Positions 1 to 14,800 are shown, counted from the first letter of the stretch. The stretch is DNA of 64,000 bases from Caenorhabditis elegans (GCF_000002985.6 NC_003282.8:10664001-10728000), one strand, 5' to 3'. A program made the numbers and translations. The notes: a model not told the origin generated them from the sequence alone.

Positions 1-39
1 AAAATATATTTAATCCGTTCGTTCAAAAATGAATTTCAG

Positions 40-138
40 GCCACGAACGATCACGCACAAGTGGCTCCTGACTATACATTGCTGTACATCGTTGGATTAA
101 TTTTTGCAATTATTGCTGTCTTTTACATCTTGTTTTAA
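40..138 (+). CDS. 3'-terminal coding exon of an upstream gene with a C-terminal membrane anchor (probably flavin-containing monooxygenase)
   Basis: A TTTCAG acceptor at 34-39 opens a frame of 32 codons ending in TAA at 136-138. The peptide has a polar lead (ATNDHAQVAPDY) and then a hydrophobic segment (LLYIVGLIFAIIAVFYILF) that runs to the stop, the layout of the C-terminal ER anchor of FMOs. The complete FMO gene at 18552-20326 ends the same way. In C. elegans I recall fmo-1 lying on the same clone as epi-1 and fmo-2, so this may be the end of fmo-1, but 32 residues cannot prove it. An AATAAA at 203-208 would serve as its poly(A) signal. The rest of the gene lies outside the window. Confidence 0.6.
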   Translation, partial: ATNDHAQVAPDYTLLYIVGLIFAIIAVFYILF

Positions 139-435
139 TTAAATTTAGGGTGCATCAATATGGCTTTACTGGACTTTTTCAGATGAATTTAACAGTTTTA
201 CAAATAAAACAGATTTTTTTCGAATCGGTCAATTTTTCTGAATTTTTTATTTTTGATCGGATTTAAAAACTTTAGAGATCCTTAAATTTTGAAAATCAAT
301 AATCCCGATCCACTATTTCTCCCAGTTTTCTTACACTTTTCCTCCTACCACTTTCTCAGTGAAGAGACGCAGGTATAAAAATTTAACAAATAAATATACG
401 AAAATTGTTTCAATTGCTTCATTGCTTCTTTTCTA

Positions 436-1647
436 ATGAATTTGGAAAACTTTCCAATTTTGGAACTACCACCTGAACTCATTCTACATGTTTTGAAAAA
501 TGTAAGATTTAAAAGTCGCAAACGTTTCGAGTTTATTATTTTTAACTTTTCAGTATTGCTATGAGGAGTTGAACGATATCACTGTTACATGTAAAACATT
601 GCATGCATTAATTGAAGAAAATCGCAATTCTTTGGCGTCTAAAAATATTTATCATATTGACTTGGTGCGTTAAAAAGTTGTTTTTAACTGGTCACTTACT
701 TTCTTCAGGAAAGGAGAAGAGTTAGAGCATGGAGAGATTTTTCCTGGTGTGATCGGATTCCATTTCGCTCTTTCGATTATATATCAAAATTTTTCTGCAA
801 TGTAAATGTCAAAGTGTTGACCGTTAACAAATTGGATGAGGAAATTTGTGGTTTTTTGATAGAAAAAGCACAAAAGAAAATGCTGCGATTTGAGCAATTG
901 AGATTATTTCATTCGGTTTGCAAAAAAAAATGTCAAAACATTTGACACTTTTTTGGTTTTCAGTTTTCTGCATCACATGAATCAATTTGTCAACTCTTGC
1001 AAGCTTCGAAATGTCGAGGTATCAACTTTGAAGCTGTGGAAAGTAAATTAATATCAAAGGATCTTTCTCTAAATGGATATCGAAATGTGAGTAACTTCTA
1101 TAGATATATTTTTTAAATTTCAATCTAATTCAGTTGAATTCCATTTGTTTCGAAATGGACGATAGTATCGACGGAAATTTTTTCGCGTCGGTATTGGATA
1201 TTTCAGAAGCAAGAAAGTTTATTTTCCATGCATGCGATAATATTCCAAAGGAATTTGTGAGAATTATGTTCGAAGTAACATTTTTTGCTTTATATTTTTG
1301 ATTTACTAAAATGTAACTTTAGAAATTTCTGGATGGAACTCGCGAGTTCGATGCTGTCCGTATTACCACTAATCAGAATTTTTCATTTGATGAAATAATT
1401 GCTGATTTGAATATCCAAAAATTGGACAATTCTACATGGAAAATGAAAAGTACCAGAGGAGATGAAGGTAATCCATTTCTGAAAATTCTTTAAAATTTTT
1501 TTTGTATCTTGTAGTTAAACTTTCAAACAGTAAAATTTTCCAGCTACGATCACAATGCGTCGAAACAATTTCCATTTCTTCGTTGCGTTTGAAGTGAACG
1601 ATCATCGAGTTGAAGACATTCTCTACAAGATACCATTCATTGAATGA
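436..1647 (+). CDS. F-box protein, seven exons, 292 aa
   Basis: Exons 436-501, 554-664, 709-915, 964-1086, 1134-1256, 1323-1467 and 1544-1647 join in frame (first five in phase 0, the sixth in phase 1). The N terminus has a worm-type F-box core (LELPPELILHVLKN, then YCYEELNDITVTCKTLHALI, residues about 9-45). The remainder is the divergent substrate-binding half expected of the expanded nematode F-box/FBA families: short exons with alternating hydrophobic residues, which are poorly conserved. The inferred role is substrate receptor of an SCF (SKP1-cullin) ubiquitin ligase; the substrate is unknown. Introns are about 45-75 bp with clear TTTCAG-like acceptors, except intron 5, which ends TTTAG. 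AATAAA at 1667-1672, 20 bases after the stop, is a close poly(A) signal. The first exon was chosen because it is the only ATG that supplies the F-box. Confidence 0.85.
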
Positions 1648-2832
1648 CCCTTTCCCAGTTGCCCACAATAAATATGACTATCTGTATTACACGTCTGTTA
1701 CTTTCGATTACGTCTATAAATTGCACAATTCGCCTGCAGACACAGTCCACAGAGCTCTTCTGGAGCAGTATCAATGACCCTCGTGGGTCTGGGTCTCTCT
1801 ATCTCCCGATGTATCTCGTGTCGACAGAGTTTGTAGTAATGGTTGGTGACCCCAGGCTCGTTTTTGAGATAGAAAAAGACAGAGAGCGAGCACACCAGTT
1901 GCACGATTTCTTTTGCTCCGTCGGTGAATCACCTCTGATCATTTTTCATCCAGTTTCTTTGGCAATTAATCAGGCTCAATGCTTCAGGCAGATGGCGCTG
2001 CACATTTCATTTTTATTTATACTTTTAAAAGTTCAACATTATGAATTTGTATTTGAAATGTATCAATTTTAGTTTCCATAACGTCCTTAAAAGGATTAAT
2101 TTCCCAGATTCAAACGTTCATAACTTACTAGGGAATAAAGTTAAAAATGCACTTGATAGTTATACAATGGTAGGACACATAAAAAATAGATTTTGGAAAT
2201 TGCTCCGTCCCAAAGCTGGAAGTTTTTGTATTAAAATTTAGTAATTTTTCTGTTAAAACCCTCGTTTTTCTTAATGTAGACAAGGCTACTCAAAAATTAA
2301 AACGAAACTTATTAGAACAGTCGTTTCTGCAAAATGTTGTTTTGCATTTGTTTTGCATACTATATGAAAATGCTGCTAAGTTTTAGATCACACATATACA
2401 TACTTTAACTAAACTAGAACATCTCAAACCCTTCGCAAAATGTCTTATATTCATTTTAAAACGCACTATCGTACACTGTTTTAGTTAACTATTTCACAAA
2501 GTACACACATTCTATTGACCTCTAAAATTTTCCAGCAAGATATTTGTTCAAAACCAAGTTCTAAAAAAGTCTACATAACGATCCATCTTCAACCATCCCA
2601 GGCATCCTTTGCACCAGGCGCGGCCCACCGTTGTTCTATCATCTCTCCACCTCCTTCCCTTGTGCACTCATTTGATTCATTGGACATTCACTCGCATCTG
2701 GCGATTGAGGGCAGAGCACAACTGTCCCAGATGCGCCTCTTCTACCACTATCGCTCTTTTCATTTCTTTTCTTCCCAGTTTTGTCTTTTATTCTTTTTTT
2801 CCTAAAATTTTAAGAATAATTTTCAGATCGCG
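1648..2832. other. Intergenic: epi-1 promoter/5' flank
   Basis: No open frame here shows splice structure or domain content. Overlapping frames around 1644-2072 on both strands are uninterrupted by chance only. The sequence from about 2590 to 2800 is CT-rich, and TTTCAG at 2821-2826 lies 6 bases before the epi-1 start codon, suiting SL1 trans-splicing. Confidence 0.5.
2821..2832 (+). promoter_or_regulatory. Candidate SL1 trans-splice acceptor of epi-1
   Basis: TTTTCAG is followed by only six bases (ATCGCG) before the ATG at 2833. An acceptor this close to a start codon with no upstream coding exon is typical of SL1 trans-spliced worm mRNAs. A short untranslated 5' exon would look the same. 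Confidence 0.6.
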
Positions 2833-5800
2833 ATGAGTCCGTACGATTCGTCGCCTTGGGCGACGAAGGCTCTATTTTTAATAGTAACATTATTGGCACA
2901 ATTCACTTATTCTCAAGTTTTGACTCCATCTCAAATCACAATTTCCCACCGAAAACCAATTACCGCTACATCTACCTGTGGAGAAATTCAAGGACAACCG
3001 GTGACTGAAATCTATTGCTCTCTGACAGGTAAGTCAACTTCATGAATTTATCTTGTTGAGTTCTTCTTTTTGGAGTTGTAGTGATTTATATTGTATGAAT
3101 TATTTTTTAGGATCGACACAGTATACACCGCTGAACTCTTATTCGTACCAAGACGATGAACAACAAAAATCGTGGTCTCAATACGAAAATCCAATGGTAC
3201 GTGGAGGACACGGTTGTGGTCATTGTAATGCTGGAAATGAGAACTCCCATCCAGCAGCTAACATGGTCGACGGAAACAATAGTTGGTGGATGTCTCCTCC
3301 ACTTTCACGTGGACTCCAGCACAATGAGGTCAACATTACTATTGATTTGGAACAGGAATTCCACGTGGCTTATGTTTGGATTCAAATGGCTAACAGTCCT
3401 CGTCCAGGAAGTTGGGTTCTTGAAAGATCAACTGATCATGGAAAGACCTATCAACCATGGTTTAACTTTGCCGAGAACGCTGCTGAATGTATGAGAAGAT
3501 TCGGAATGGAGTCTCTGTCACCAATTTCAGAGGATGACTCTGTCACCTGTCGTACTGATATGGCCAGTCTTCAACCATTGGAGAATGCTGAGATGGTTAT
3601 CAGAATTCTTGAGCATAGACCAAGTTCCCGTCAATTTGCAACTTCCGAGGCGCTTCAAAATTTCACAAGAGCAACCAATGTCAGACTTCGTCTTCTTGGA
3701 ACAAGAACTCTTCAAGGACATTTGATGGATATGAATGAGTGGAGAGACCCAACTGTCACTAGAAGAGTAAGTGAGATCTCACTTTTGTAAAATCAGAAAA
3801 TATATTCCTGAAAATAATTTTGACTAATTTCCTCTTCACAATTTAGATATTGTATTTTATCTATGTTTTTCAGTACTTCTACGCCATCAAGGAAATTATG
3901 ATTGGAGGAAGATGTGTGTGCAACGGTCACGCCGTCACCTGTGACATCCTCGAGCCACAAAGACCAAAATCTCTTCTGTGCCGTTGTGAACATAATACAT
4001 GCGGAGATATGTGTGAGAGATGTTGTCCTGGATTTGTGCAAAAGCAATGGCAAGCCGCCACAGCCCACAATAACTTCACCTGTGAAGCTTGTAACTGTTT
4101 CGGACGTTCCAACGAGTGTGAATACGACGCCGAAGTTGATTTGAATAAGCAATCCATTGATTCACAAGGAAATTATGAAGGAGGAGGAGTTTGTAAGAAT
4201 TGTCGTGAAAATACTGAAGGAGTCAACTGTAACAAGTGTTCTTTTGGATACTTCCGTCCAGAGGGAGTTACATGGAATGAGCCACAGCCATGTAAAGTCT
4301 GTGACTGCGACCCTGACAAACACACAGGTGCATGTGCTGAAGAAACTGGAAAGTGCGAATGTCTTCCTCGCTTCGTTGGAGAGGACTGTGATCAGTGCGC
4401 ATCTGGTTATTATGATGCACCAAAATGCAAACCATGTGAATGTAACGTAAATGGAACAATTGGAGATGTATGTCTTCCAGAAGATGGTCAGTGCCCATGT
4501 AAAGCAGGATTCGGAGGAACCTTCTGCGAGACTTGCGCCGATGGATACACTAATGTGACTGCTGGTTGTGTTGAATGTGTCTGTGACGCTACTGGATCAG
4601 AACATGGAAATTGTTCTGCATCTACTGGACAGTGCGAGTGTAAACCTGCCTATGCTGGTTTGTCATGTGACAAGTGTCAAGTAGGATATTTTGGAGATGA
4701 TTGTAAATGTAAGTTGTCAAAAATTTGGATTTTTCCATGAAACTGGAATTTTCAGTCTGTAACTGTGACCCAATGGGAACAGAAGGAGGTGTTTGCGATC
4801 AAACAACTGGACAATGTCTCTGCAAAGAAGGATTCGCTGGAGACAAGTGTGACAGATGTGACATTGCTTTCTACGGATATCCAAACTGCAAAGCTTGTGC
4901 CTGTGACGGAGCTGGAATCACTTCTCCAGAATGCGATGCTACTTCTGGACAGTGCCCGTGTAACGGAAACTTCACTGGAAGAACTTGTGATAAGTGTGCT
5001 GCAGGATTCTACAACTATCCAGATTGTCGTGGATGTGAATGTCTTCTTTCCGGAGCCAAGGGACAAACGTGTGACAGCAATGGACAGTGTTACTGTAAAG
5101 GCAACTTTGAAGGAGAGCGATGTGATCGTTGTAAGCCAAACTTCTACAACTTCCCAATTTGTGAGGAATGCAACTGCAACCCATCTGGAGTCACCAGAGA
5201 TTTCCAAGGCTGCGATAAAGTGTCTCCAGGAGAACTTTGCTCCTGTAGAAAACATGTTACTGGAAGAATTTGTGATCAATGTAAGCCAACATTCTGGGAT
5301 CTTCAATACCACCATGAGGATGGATGCAGAAGCTGTGATTGTAATGTCAATGGAACAATTTCTGGATTGAACACTTGTGATCTTAAGACTGGACAATGTA
5401 TGTGTAAGAAGAACGCAGACGGAAGAAGATGTGACCAGTGTGCTGATGGATTCTATAGACTGAACAGTTACAACCAAATGGGATGTGAATCATGTCACTG
5501 TGATATTGGAGGTGCTTTGAGAGCTGAATGTGACATCACATCAGGACAATGTAAATGCCGTCCAAGAGTTACTGGACTCAGGTGTGATCAACCAATTGAG
5601 AACCATTACTTCCCAACTTTGTGGCACAATCAATACGAAGCCGAGGATGCGCATACTGAAGATCAAAAACCTGTGAGATTTGCTGTGGATCCTGAGCAAT
5701 TCGCTGATTTCTCATGGCGCGGATATGCTGTCTTCTCCCCAATCCAAGACAAGATTCTCATTGATGTTGATATTACCAAAGCTACTGTCTATCGTCTTCT

Positions 5801-8800
5801 CTTCCGTTATCGAAATCCAACAAGTGTTCCGGTAACCGCAACTGTCACTATTAATCCAAGATTTACTCATACCCATGATGTTGAGCAAACTGGAAAAGCT
5901 ACTTTTGCTCCAGGAGATCTCCCAGCTATGAAGGAAATTACTGTCGATGGAAAGCCATTTGTTTTGAATCCAGGAAAATGGTCACTGGCTATTTCTACAA
6001 AACAAAGACTTTTCCTTGACTACGTTGTAGTTCTCCCTGCGGAATATTACGAAGGAACTGTTCTTCGTCAGCGTGCTCCACAGCCATGTCTCTCACACAG
6101 TACCAAGAACACCACTTGTGTTGATTTGATCTATCCACCAATTCCATCTGTCTCCAGGCAATTTGTTGATATGGATAAGGTTCCATTTAACTATATCAAT
6201 GAAGATGGAACTACCACTGCTCTTGAGCATGTTCCAGTGGAAATTCTTCTCTCCGAAATTACAGGACCAGCTGCTTTTGTTCGTGCTGATGAGAATCCAA
6301 GAGTTGTTGAAGCTAAATTGGATGTTCCAGAGACTGGAGAGTATGTCATTGTACTCGAATACCACAACAGAGAAGAAACCGATGGAAATATTGGAGTTGG
6401 AATTAGCCAAAACGACAAAGAAGTTCTCAATGGAAATGCTGTGATCCATCATTGTCCATATGCCACATTCTGTCGTGAACTTGTTTCTTCTGAAGGAACT
6501 ATTCCATACATTCCACTTGAAAAGGGTGAAGCTACTGTTAGATTGAACATTAAACCAAATCACGAGTTCGGACTTGCCGGTGTTCAACTAATCAAGAAGT
6601 CGGATTTCAGCTCAGAATACTTGCAACAGGTAATAAATATTCAGGCACAATTATCATTAATTGTATGTTTTCCAGGTCCCAGTTTGTATTAAAAAGGATG
6701 CCCGATGCGTTCAACAGAGCTACCCACCAGCAGCTGATTCAGTCACAACCGAAGCAGAGAGTGGATCAAATATGGATAAGTCTATTCTTGGAGACAAACT
6801 TCCATTCCCAGTATCCAATTCAAAAGAGATGCGTGTAGTTCCGCTTGATGATGCCCAGGTATTAATTCCTTGATTATAGCCTGAACTTTATCTGAAATCA
6901 TATTTACAGGCAACAGTTGAAATCTCAGGAGTTGTCCCAACAAGGGGACACTATATGTTTATGGTTCATTACTTCAATCCAGACAACACTCCAATCAACA
7001 TTGATGTTCTCATTCAAAATGAGCACTACTTCCAGGGTGACTCATGCAACTCCTTCGCATGTTGTTTGTTTTTCTTTCGCACATTTTCCCCCTTTTCAGG
7101 ATTTCACAATTTTCCCAAAAAAGTTAAAAATTTTCATTTTTTCTGCACCCTCACCCTCACCTGTCCTTTCCTTCTAATGCATCCACACCCGCACCGCACC
7201 ATTTTCAGACAACAAGTACTCTTCGCGGTTCATATTCAATGGTTCGTTGCATGCTATTTTTAGTTTCATGACTAGATTCACAACTGTTTTTTTTTCACAC
7301 TACTACGCACTAACCCTTTCTTTTTACATCTATGCAACGTGTCTTTTTAGCTTCTGTACCACTCGCTTTTTGCCCATCAATCAGTGGATGTCGTGCTCTT
7401 ATCAGAGACAAAGAACGACCAGAAGTTATTCAATTCTATATGGACGACAAGTACACCGCCACATTCTACCACAACTCTTCCCAAAAAGGGCCAATTTATA
7501 TCGACTCTATCACAGCTGTCCCATACAATTCCTACAAGGACAAGCTGATGGAGCCACTTGCTCTCGATCTTTCGAATGAATTCCTGAAGGAGTGCTCCGA
7601 AGATAATCTGAAAAATCATCCAGAATCAGTCAGTGATTTCTGTAAGCAGAAGATTTTTTCATTGACCACCGATTTCAACGCGGCTGCTCTCTCGTGCGAC
7701 TGTGTCGCTCAAGGATCTGAATCATTCCAATGTGAACAGTATGGAGGACAATGCAAGTGTAAGCCAGGTGTCATTGGAAGACGATGTGAACGATGTGCTC
7801 CAGGATATTACAACTTCCCAGAGTGTATCAGTAAGTGTACATATCGTATTTCATGTTAATTTTGAATTATAATTTCAGAATGTCAGTGTAATGCTGGACA
7901 ACAATGTGATGAGCGCACCGGTCAATGCTTCTGCCCACCTCATGTTGAAGGACAAACTTGTGATAGATGTGTTAGCAACGCTTTCGGGTACGATCCACTT
8001 ATCGGATGCCAGAAATGTGGTTGTCATCCACAAGGATCGGAAGGAGGAAATTTGGTTTGCGACCCAGAAAGTGGGCAATGCTTGTGCAGAGAATCTATGG
8101 GAGGAAGACAATGTGATAGATGTCTTGCTGGATTCTACGGATTTCCTCATTGTTATGGATGCTCTTGTAACAGAGCTGGAACAACTGAAGAGATTTGTGA
8201 TGCTACGAATGCTCAGTGCAAGTGCAAGGAAAACGTTTACGGAGGACGTTGTGAAGCTTGTAAAGCTGGAACTTTCGATCTCTCTGCAGAAAATCCACTT
8301 GGATGTGTCAACTGCTTCTGCTTCGGTGTCACTGATTCCTGTAGATCTAGCATGTACCCAGTTACAATTGTAAGTTTAGGAATATTTTTCTCAATTGTTA
8401 TTTTATGATATTTGTAGATGTCCGTCGATATGTCTTCATTCCTTACCACTGATGACAATGGAATGGTTGATAACAAGGATGATACTGTTATTTACACTTC
8501 TGAAGAAACATCTCCAAACTCTGTGTATTTCAATGTTCCAATTGAGAAAAAGGATTACACTACCAGTTATGGATTGAAGCTCACATTCAAGCTCTCAACT
8601 GTTCCACGTGGAGGAAGAAAATCTATGAACGCTGATGCTGACGTCAGACTCACTGGTGCCAATATGACTATTGAATACTGGGCGTCTGAACAACCAACAA
8701 ATCCAGAAGAACAATTCACTGTCAAATGCAAGCTTGTCCCAGAGAACTTCTTGACTGCCGAAGGAAAAACTGTGACAAGAGAAGAGCTCATGAAGGTTCT

Positions 8801-11800
8801 CCATTCTCTTCAAAACATAACCTTGAAGGCTTCATATTTTGATCATCCAAAGACAAGTACACTCTATGAGTTTGGACTTGAAATCTCTGAACCAAATGGA
8901 GTTGATTCTGTCATCAAGGCTTCTTCCGTTGAACAATGTCAATGCCCAGCTCCATACACTGGTCCATCATGCCAGCTGTGTGCTTCTGGATACCATCGTG
9001 TTCAATCTGGAAGTTTCTTGGGAGCTTGTGTACCATGTGAATGCAATGGGCACTCTGCTACATGTGACCCAGATACTGGAATCTGTACTGATTGTGAACA
9101 CAATACTAATGGAGATCATTGCGAATTCTGTAATGAAGGACACTATGGAAATGCTACTAACGGTTCACCATACGATTGTATGGCTTGTGCCTGCCCATTT
9201 GCACCAACCAACAACTTTGCTAAATCCTGTGATGTCTCCGAAGAAGGACAACTTCTTCAATGTAACTGCAAACCAGGATACACTGGGGATAGATGTGATA
9301 GATGTGCTTCTGGATTTTTTGGACATCCACAAATATCTGGAGAATCATGCTCACCATGTCAATGTAACGGAAACAATAACCTCACAGACTCTCGATCATG
9401 CCATCCAAACAGCGGAGACTGTTATCTCTGCGAACAAAATACTGATGGAAGACATTGTGAGTCATGTGCTGCATGGTTCTATGGAGATGCTGTTACGGCA
9501 AAGAATTGTTCTTCCTGCGAATGTAGTCAATGTGGATCGCAATACTGTGACAACAAGAGCGGAGGTTGTGAATGCAAGATCAATGTAGAAGGAGACTCCT
9601 GCGATAGATGCAAACCAGATCATTGGGGTTTCTCAAAGTGTCAAGGATGCCAAGGATGTCACTGTGGAACGGCCGCTTTCAATACCCAATGTAATGTTGA
9701 GAACGGACAATGCACATGCCGTCCTGGAGCCACTGGCATGCGTTGCGAACACTGTGAGCATGGCTACTGGAACTATGGAGAGCATGGCTGTGACAAGTGT
9801 GATTGTGAAGCTGATCTCTCTATGGGAACAGTTTGTGATGTAAGAACTGGACAATGTCACTGCCAAGAAGGAGCTACTGGATCAAGATGTGATCAATGCC
9901 TTCCTTCGTATCTCAGAATTCCAACCTATGGATGCAGACGATGTGATGAATGTGTACACCATCTCATTGGAGACGTTGACAACTTGGAATTGGAAATTGA
10001 TGTTCTTGGTACTGCCATTGCAAACATTTCTTCTGCTACAATTGTTGGAGCAAGACTTGCCAGAAATAAAAAGGAATTCAATGACATCAATGAAATCACA
10101 AAGATGCTCAATGATGAAGAAAACTCTTTTGGAAATGTGTTTGGAGATGCCCAGGATATCCTCACCAACTCTACTCAAATCCAGAACAAACTTGTCAGAA
10201 CCAAAACTCATTCCCAAAATTCGGTATCCTCTGCAAAGAACATCACTCTCAATGGAACCGAATTCTTGCAAGAAGTCATGAAGAGAGCTCAACGTGCCAG
10301 ACAAAGTGTCCGAAGTTTAGCTGAAATCGCACTCGCCATTGGATCATCTTCGAAGGCTGTCAATGTCGATCCAAGACTTTTGAAGGAAGCAGAAGAAACA
10401 TTGATGACTCTTGAAGCAGCATCAGCTGATCAGTATCCAGAGAAAGCTCAGACTGTTCCAGGAAAATTAGAAGAGATTCAGAAGAAGATTCAAGAAGAGA
10501 CTGAAAAGTTGGACAAACAGAAGGAAACATTTGAAGCTCAGAAAAAGAGAGCCGAAGAACTTGCCGCATATTTGAACAGTGCTCAGCAATTGCTCAAGGA
10601 ATCAAAGTCAAAGGCTGATAAATCTAATAACGTAAGTAGTTTCTAAGTCAGATTGAAAATAATAAGTAATTTTCTTCAGATTGCAAAGATGCTCCAATTG
10701 ACCAAAGTTGAAAATCTTGTTGCTGCCATTACTGACGATTTGGAACGCGTTGAAGCCGCCAAGGGAGAGTTCCAAAAGCTCAATGTTGCAATCGGAAACA
10801 TCACTGAAAACTTAAAAGACAAACGAGAGGAAATGACACATGCTGTCACTACTCTCAATGAAACAAGAAATGATGTTGCTGAAGCACTTGAAGCTGCCAA
10901 GAAGAGAGTAAGAAGAGACGAGAAATCAGTTGATATGCAACTTGTAAACGCAAAGGCTCACGAGCTTCACCTCCAGGCCACCACGTTGAGACAGACATTT
11001 GACAATAACAAGGACAATACTGATCAAGCTGTTGAAGCTGCAAATGCATTCTCTAATCTTACCGACACATTGAAAAACGCCAAGGCACAGATTGACAATG
11101 CTTACGAAGCTTTGAGTGCAGAACCGGCGTTTGCTGAAAGTGTCCAAAATGCTAGAGATAAGCCTTTCCCAGATGAAACTAAGGAAAAGATTGATGCACT
11201 CTCGAAGACTGTTTCACAAGACCTTAAGGAAACTGAAAAACTAAAGAAACAACTTGAGCAGTTGACTGAACTTTCCGAGAAACTGAGAAAGAGAAAGGAA
11301 GCTGTGAAGGCTGGAATTCCAAAGTACAGTAAGAACACATTGGATTCCATTGACGAGAAAGTTCAAGAAGTTGAGAAATTGAAAGCTGAAATTGACGCAA
11401 ACATTGAAGAAACTCGCGCCAAGATTTCTGAAATCGCAGGAAAAGCTGAAGAAATCACAGAAAAAGCTAACAGTGCAATGGAAGGAATTCGTCTTGCTCG
11501 TAGAAATTCAGTCCAACTTAACAAACTGGCTCCAGTCATCGTTTCCAAATTTGAAGAGCTCAAGAAGTTGAGTTCCGCAAGAAGTGCCAAGGTTGATTCC
11601 GTCAGTGATAAGGTTTCTCAAATCAAGGAAATGATTGCTGTTGCTCGTGATGCTGCTAATAGAATTAAACTTGGAGCTCACTTCGAAAAAGGATCATCTC
11701 TCGACTTGAACATTCCACAAAGAGTAACCCGTTCTGCTGCTCACGCCGATATCTCGTTCTACTTCAGAACTGAACAAGAACACGGAATTCCACTTTTCTT

Positions 11801-14800
11801 CGGAAATGAGGAAACTGCTGTCGGAAGTCGTGCTGTTCCAACAGCTGATTATGTTGCTGCCGAAATAGAATATGGACGTCCAAAGATTACTGTAGATCTT
11901 GGAGATGCTCCAGCTGTTGTCAAGCTTGACACCCCTGTCAATGATGGATTGTGGAGAAGATTGAACATTGAAAGAATCGGAAAAACGGTCAGCGTGACAC
12001 TTTCGAAGCCAAACAGCGTTGAAACTGCTGAAACTAAGAGCTCAGTTGCTGGAGGAAACAAGAGTGTTCTCAACCTGAACCAGCAAATCTCTAGACTTTT
12101 CGTTGGAGGTGTTCCGACTTCGGCCAGAATAAGCAAGGACTTGTACAATCGTGATTTTGTTGGTGATATTGAATCATTGAAGCTTCACGGTGAACCAATC
12201 GGACTTTGGAATTCTCGTGAAAAGGGAAACACAAATGTGAACGGAGCACAGAAGAAACCAAAGATTACTGATAATGCTGATGAGCTTGTCGTTTCTCTTG
12301 ATGGAGAAGGATACACTTCCTATAAGCCAAGTCATTGGAATCCAAGAAAGGCAACAAAGATCTCTTTGTCCTTCCTCACTTTCTCTCCTCATGGACTTTT
12401 GTTCTTTGTTGGAAAAGATAAGGACTTTATGGCTCTTGAGTTGTCTGATGGAGGAGTTAAACTTTCTGTTGATCTTGGATCAGGAGTTGGTCAATGGATT
12501 ACTGAATCTTCGAACTATAATGATGGAAAATGGCATACTGTTTCAATTGTCAGAGAAGAGGTTTGTTATTTTCATTTATTCTGATTGTGAGCATTGAACG
12601 CTTTTTTAGAGCTATGAGTTTGTAGCGATGCTCTATTAGAAACTAGGTTCACACTGATATTATAGAACAAACTTTATTTAACAAAAACAAAATGTTTTTC
12701 AGAAACACGTCAAAATCATGATCGACGGAGAAACTGAGGTTCTTGAAGGAGATGTTCCTGGAAAAGACTCTGAAATGTCAGTTACTGAATTCCTTTACAT
12801 TGGAGGAACTCCTTCTGGACTTTCTGTAAGAACTACCATCGTCCCACTTCGAGGGTGCATTAAATCAGTAAAACTGGGATCCGATAATGTTGATTTGGAA
12901 TCTAGTCACGCCTCGAAGGGAGTCAGAAGTGGATGCCCACTTCACTCAGTTCGTACTGTCTCTTTCTTGTCTGATCGAACAACTGCTTCATTCAACAATG
13001 CTACTGAATTCTCAGAAGATGTTTCAGTTACTTTCAAGTTCAAGACAAGATCTATCCGTCAGCCATCATCTCTTTTCACAGTCAATGACGATGAAGACTC
13101 AGTTCTCAGTGTCAGTATTAATGAAGATGGAATTCTGACTGTAACAAGTGGAGAGGATATTGCTACCCTTGAACTTGCTGCATCACCAGATGAGAAATGG
13201 CATTATGTGTCTATCCGTAAGACGAAATACATTATCAGAATTGATGCTGATGACTCATTCTCTAATGAAGTCGCCAGAAAGCACGCCGATGACTCGAATC
13301 CAGATGCAAGCTTCCTCTCCGCGTTCTTCGGAAAATCTGGCGAGACACCTTCATTTGTCGGGTGTATCGGAGATGTTACACTCAATGGAAAACTTCTGGA
13401 CTTTGCCAATTCCGAGATCAAGGAGATTTCATTGAATGGATGTTCTCTCAGTGATGATGAGAATATTTCAACAACTACTACAGCTGCTCCAAAGCCAACT
13501 GATGACTCTGATGTAGCAGTTCTTCCGATTGACGAAGAAGAAGAAAGTACAACAACAACCACCACAACCACAACTGAAGAGCCAACTGAGGAACCAGCAG
13601 AGGTAAGTTATTAAATAATTAATTTATCGCTTTAACGTGACTATTTAAACAATCCAAAACTAAAACTTTAAAGATGAGAGACCCACCGGTTACTGTTACC
13701 AACGCGAAACGTGAATCATCAACACCGTTTGAATTTCCAGATCATTTTGAATCTGTTGATTTGTCTCCAGTAAGACTAATCCTTAGTTGCTCTTTGCTAC
13801 CTATTTTTTCAGTTCTATCTCCCTTATCCTCAGTTCATTTAATCTCGCACTCATAAAACCTAACCATCTTCAGTTCCATTTCCACTTTTTCGAAATTTCA
13901 ACAATTGAAAGTTTAATTCATTTTTTTTTCAGGCCAGACCAGATGGTCATTGCAGTCTTCCAGAAGACCCAATGGTCCAATTCGAAGATGCTGAAGGATT
14001 TAACTTTGGAAGTCAACAATACAGTAGAATTGAATATGATATCTTGCCAGAGGCTATTGATAAGAGGTATGGTTGAATGTAGGTATATTCAAATTGCATA
14101 AAACTCTTATTTCAGCGGAGAATTCACTTTCAAGATCCGTCCAACTTCTGATAATGGAATAATCTTCATTGCCACCAACAAACGTACTGATCATATTGCC
14201 GTCATGCTTGAACATGGTCGTGTTGTCTTCACATATGACACTGGATCCGGCCAAGTTATCATAAAATCTGATAAATCCATCATTGACGGTCGTTGGCATA
14301 CCATCAAGGTTTCTCGTCGTGGAAAGTCGGCCCACTTGATCGTTGACGATAACTCGTACGAATCTGAAGGAGCTGCCAACCAGAACGAGGATCTCATCGA
14401 AACTCAGCCACCATTCTACGTCGGAGGTGTTCCAGCGGATCTTGCTGGATTTGCTAGGAATCTTGTTGTTGGTGTCCGTTCACAGTTCAGTGGATGCATC
14501 AAAGATTTCAAGTTGAATGGTAAGAGTTTGGATAACGGAAAGGAATTTGGAACTGAGCAATGCTCCCAGTTCTCCGAACCAGGAATGTACTTTGGAAAGG
14601 ATGGAGGTTACGCGATTGTTCAGAAGGATTACGAAGTTGGACTTACATTCGGACTAGAAGTTGAAATGAGACCAAGAATGAAGAACGGAATTTTGTTCTC
14701 GGTCGGAGTTTTGGAGTATATCACTGTAGAATTTGTGAATGGATCCATCAAAACAACAGTCGAAAGTGGAAGTGGAGGAGAAGAACTTTGGCATCATCCG

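Noticed and set aside
1644..2072. 142-aa plus-strand frame between the F-box gene and epi-1
   Set aside because: It overlaps the F-box stop and poly(A) signal, has no domain, and is matched by a frame on the other strand.
3793..4157. Minus-strand frames opposite epi-1 exon 3
   Set aside because: Shadows of the laminin LE coding sequence.
4752..5477. 241-aa open frame on the minus strand, Ser/Thr/Val-rich
   Set aside because: It is the antisense shadow of the Cys-rich LE repeats of epi-1 (TGT/GGA codons read backwards). It has no splice or domain support.
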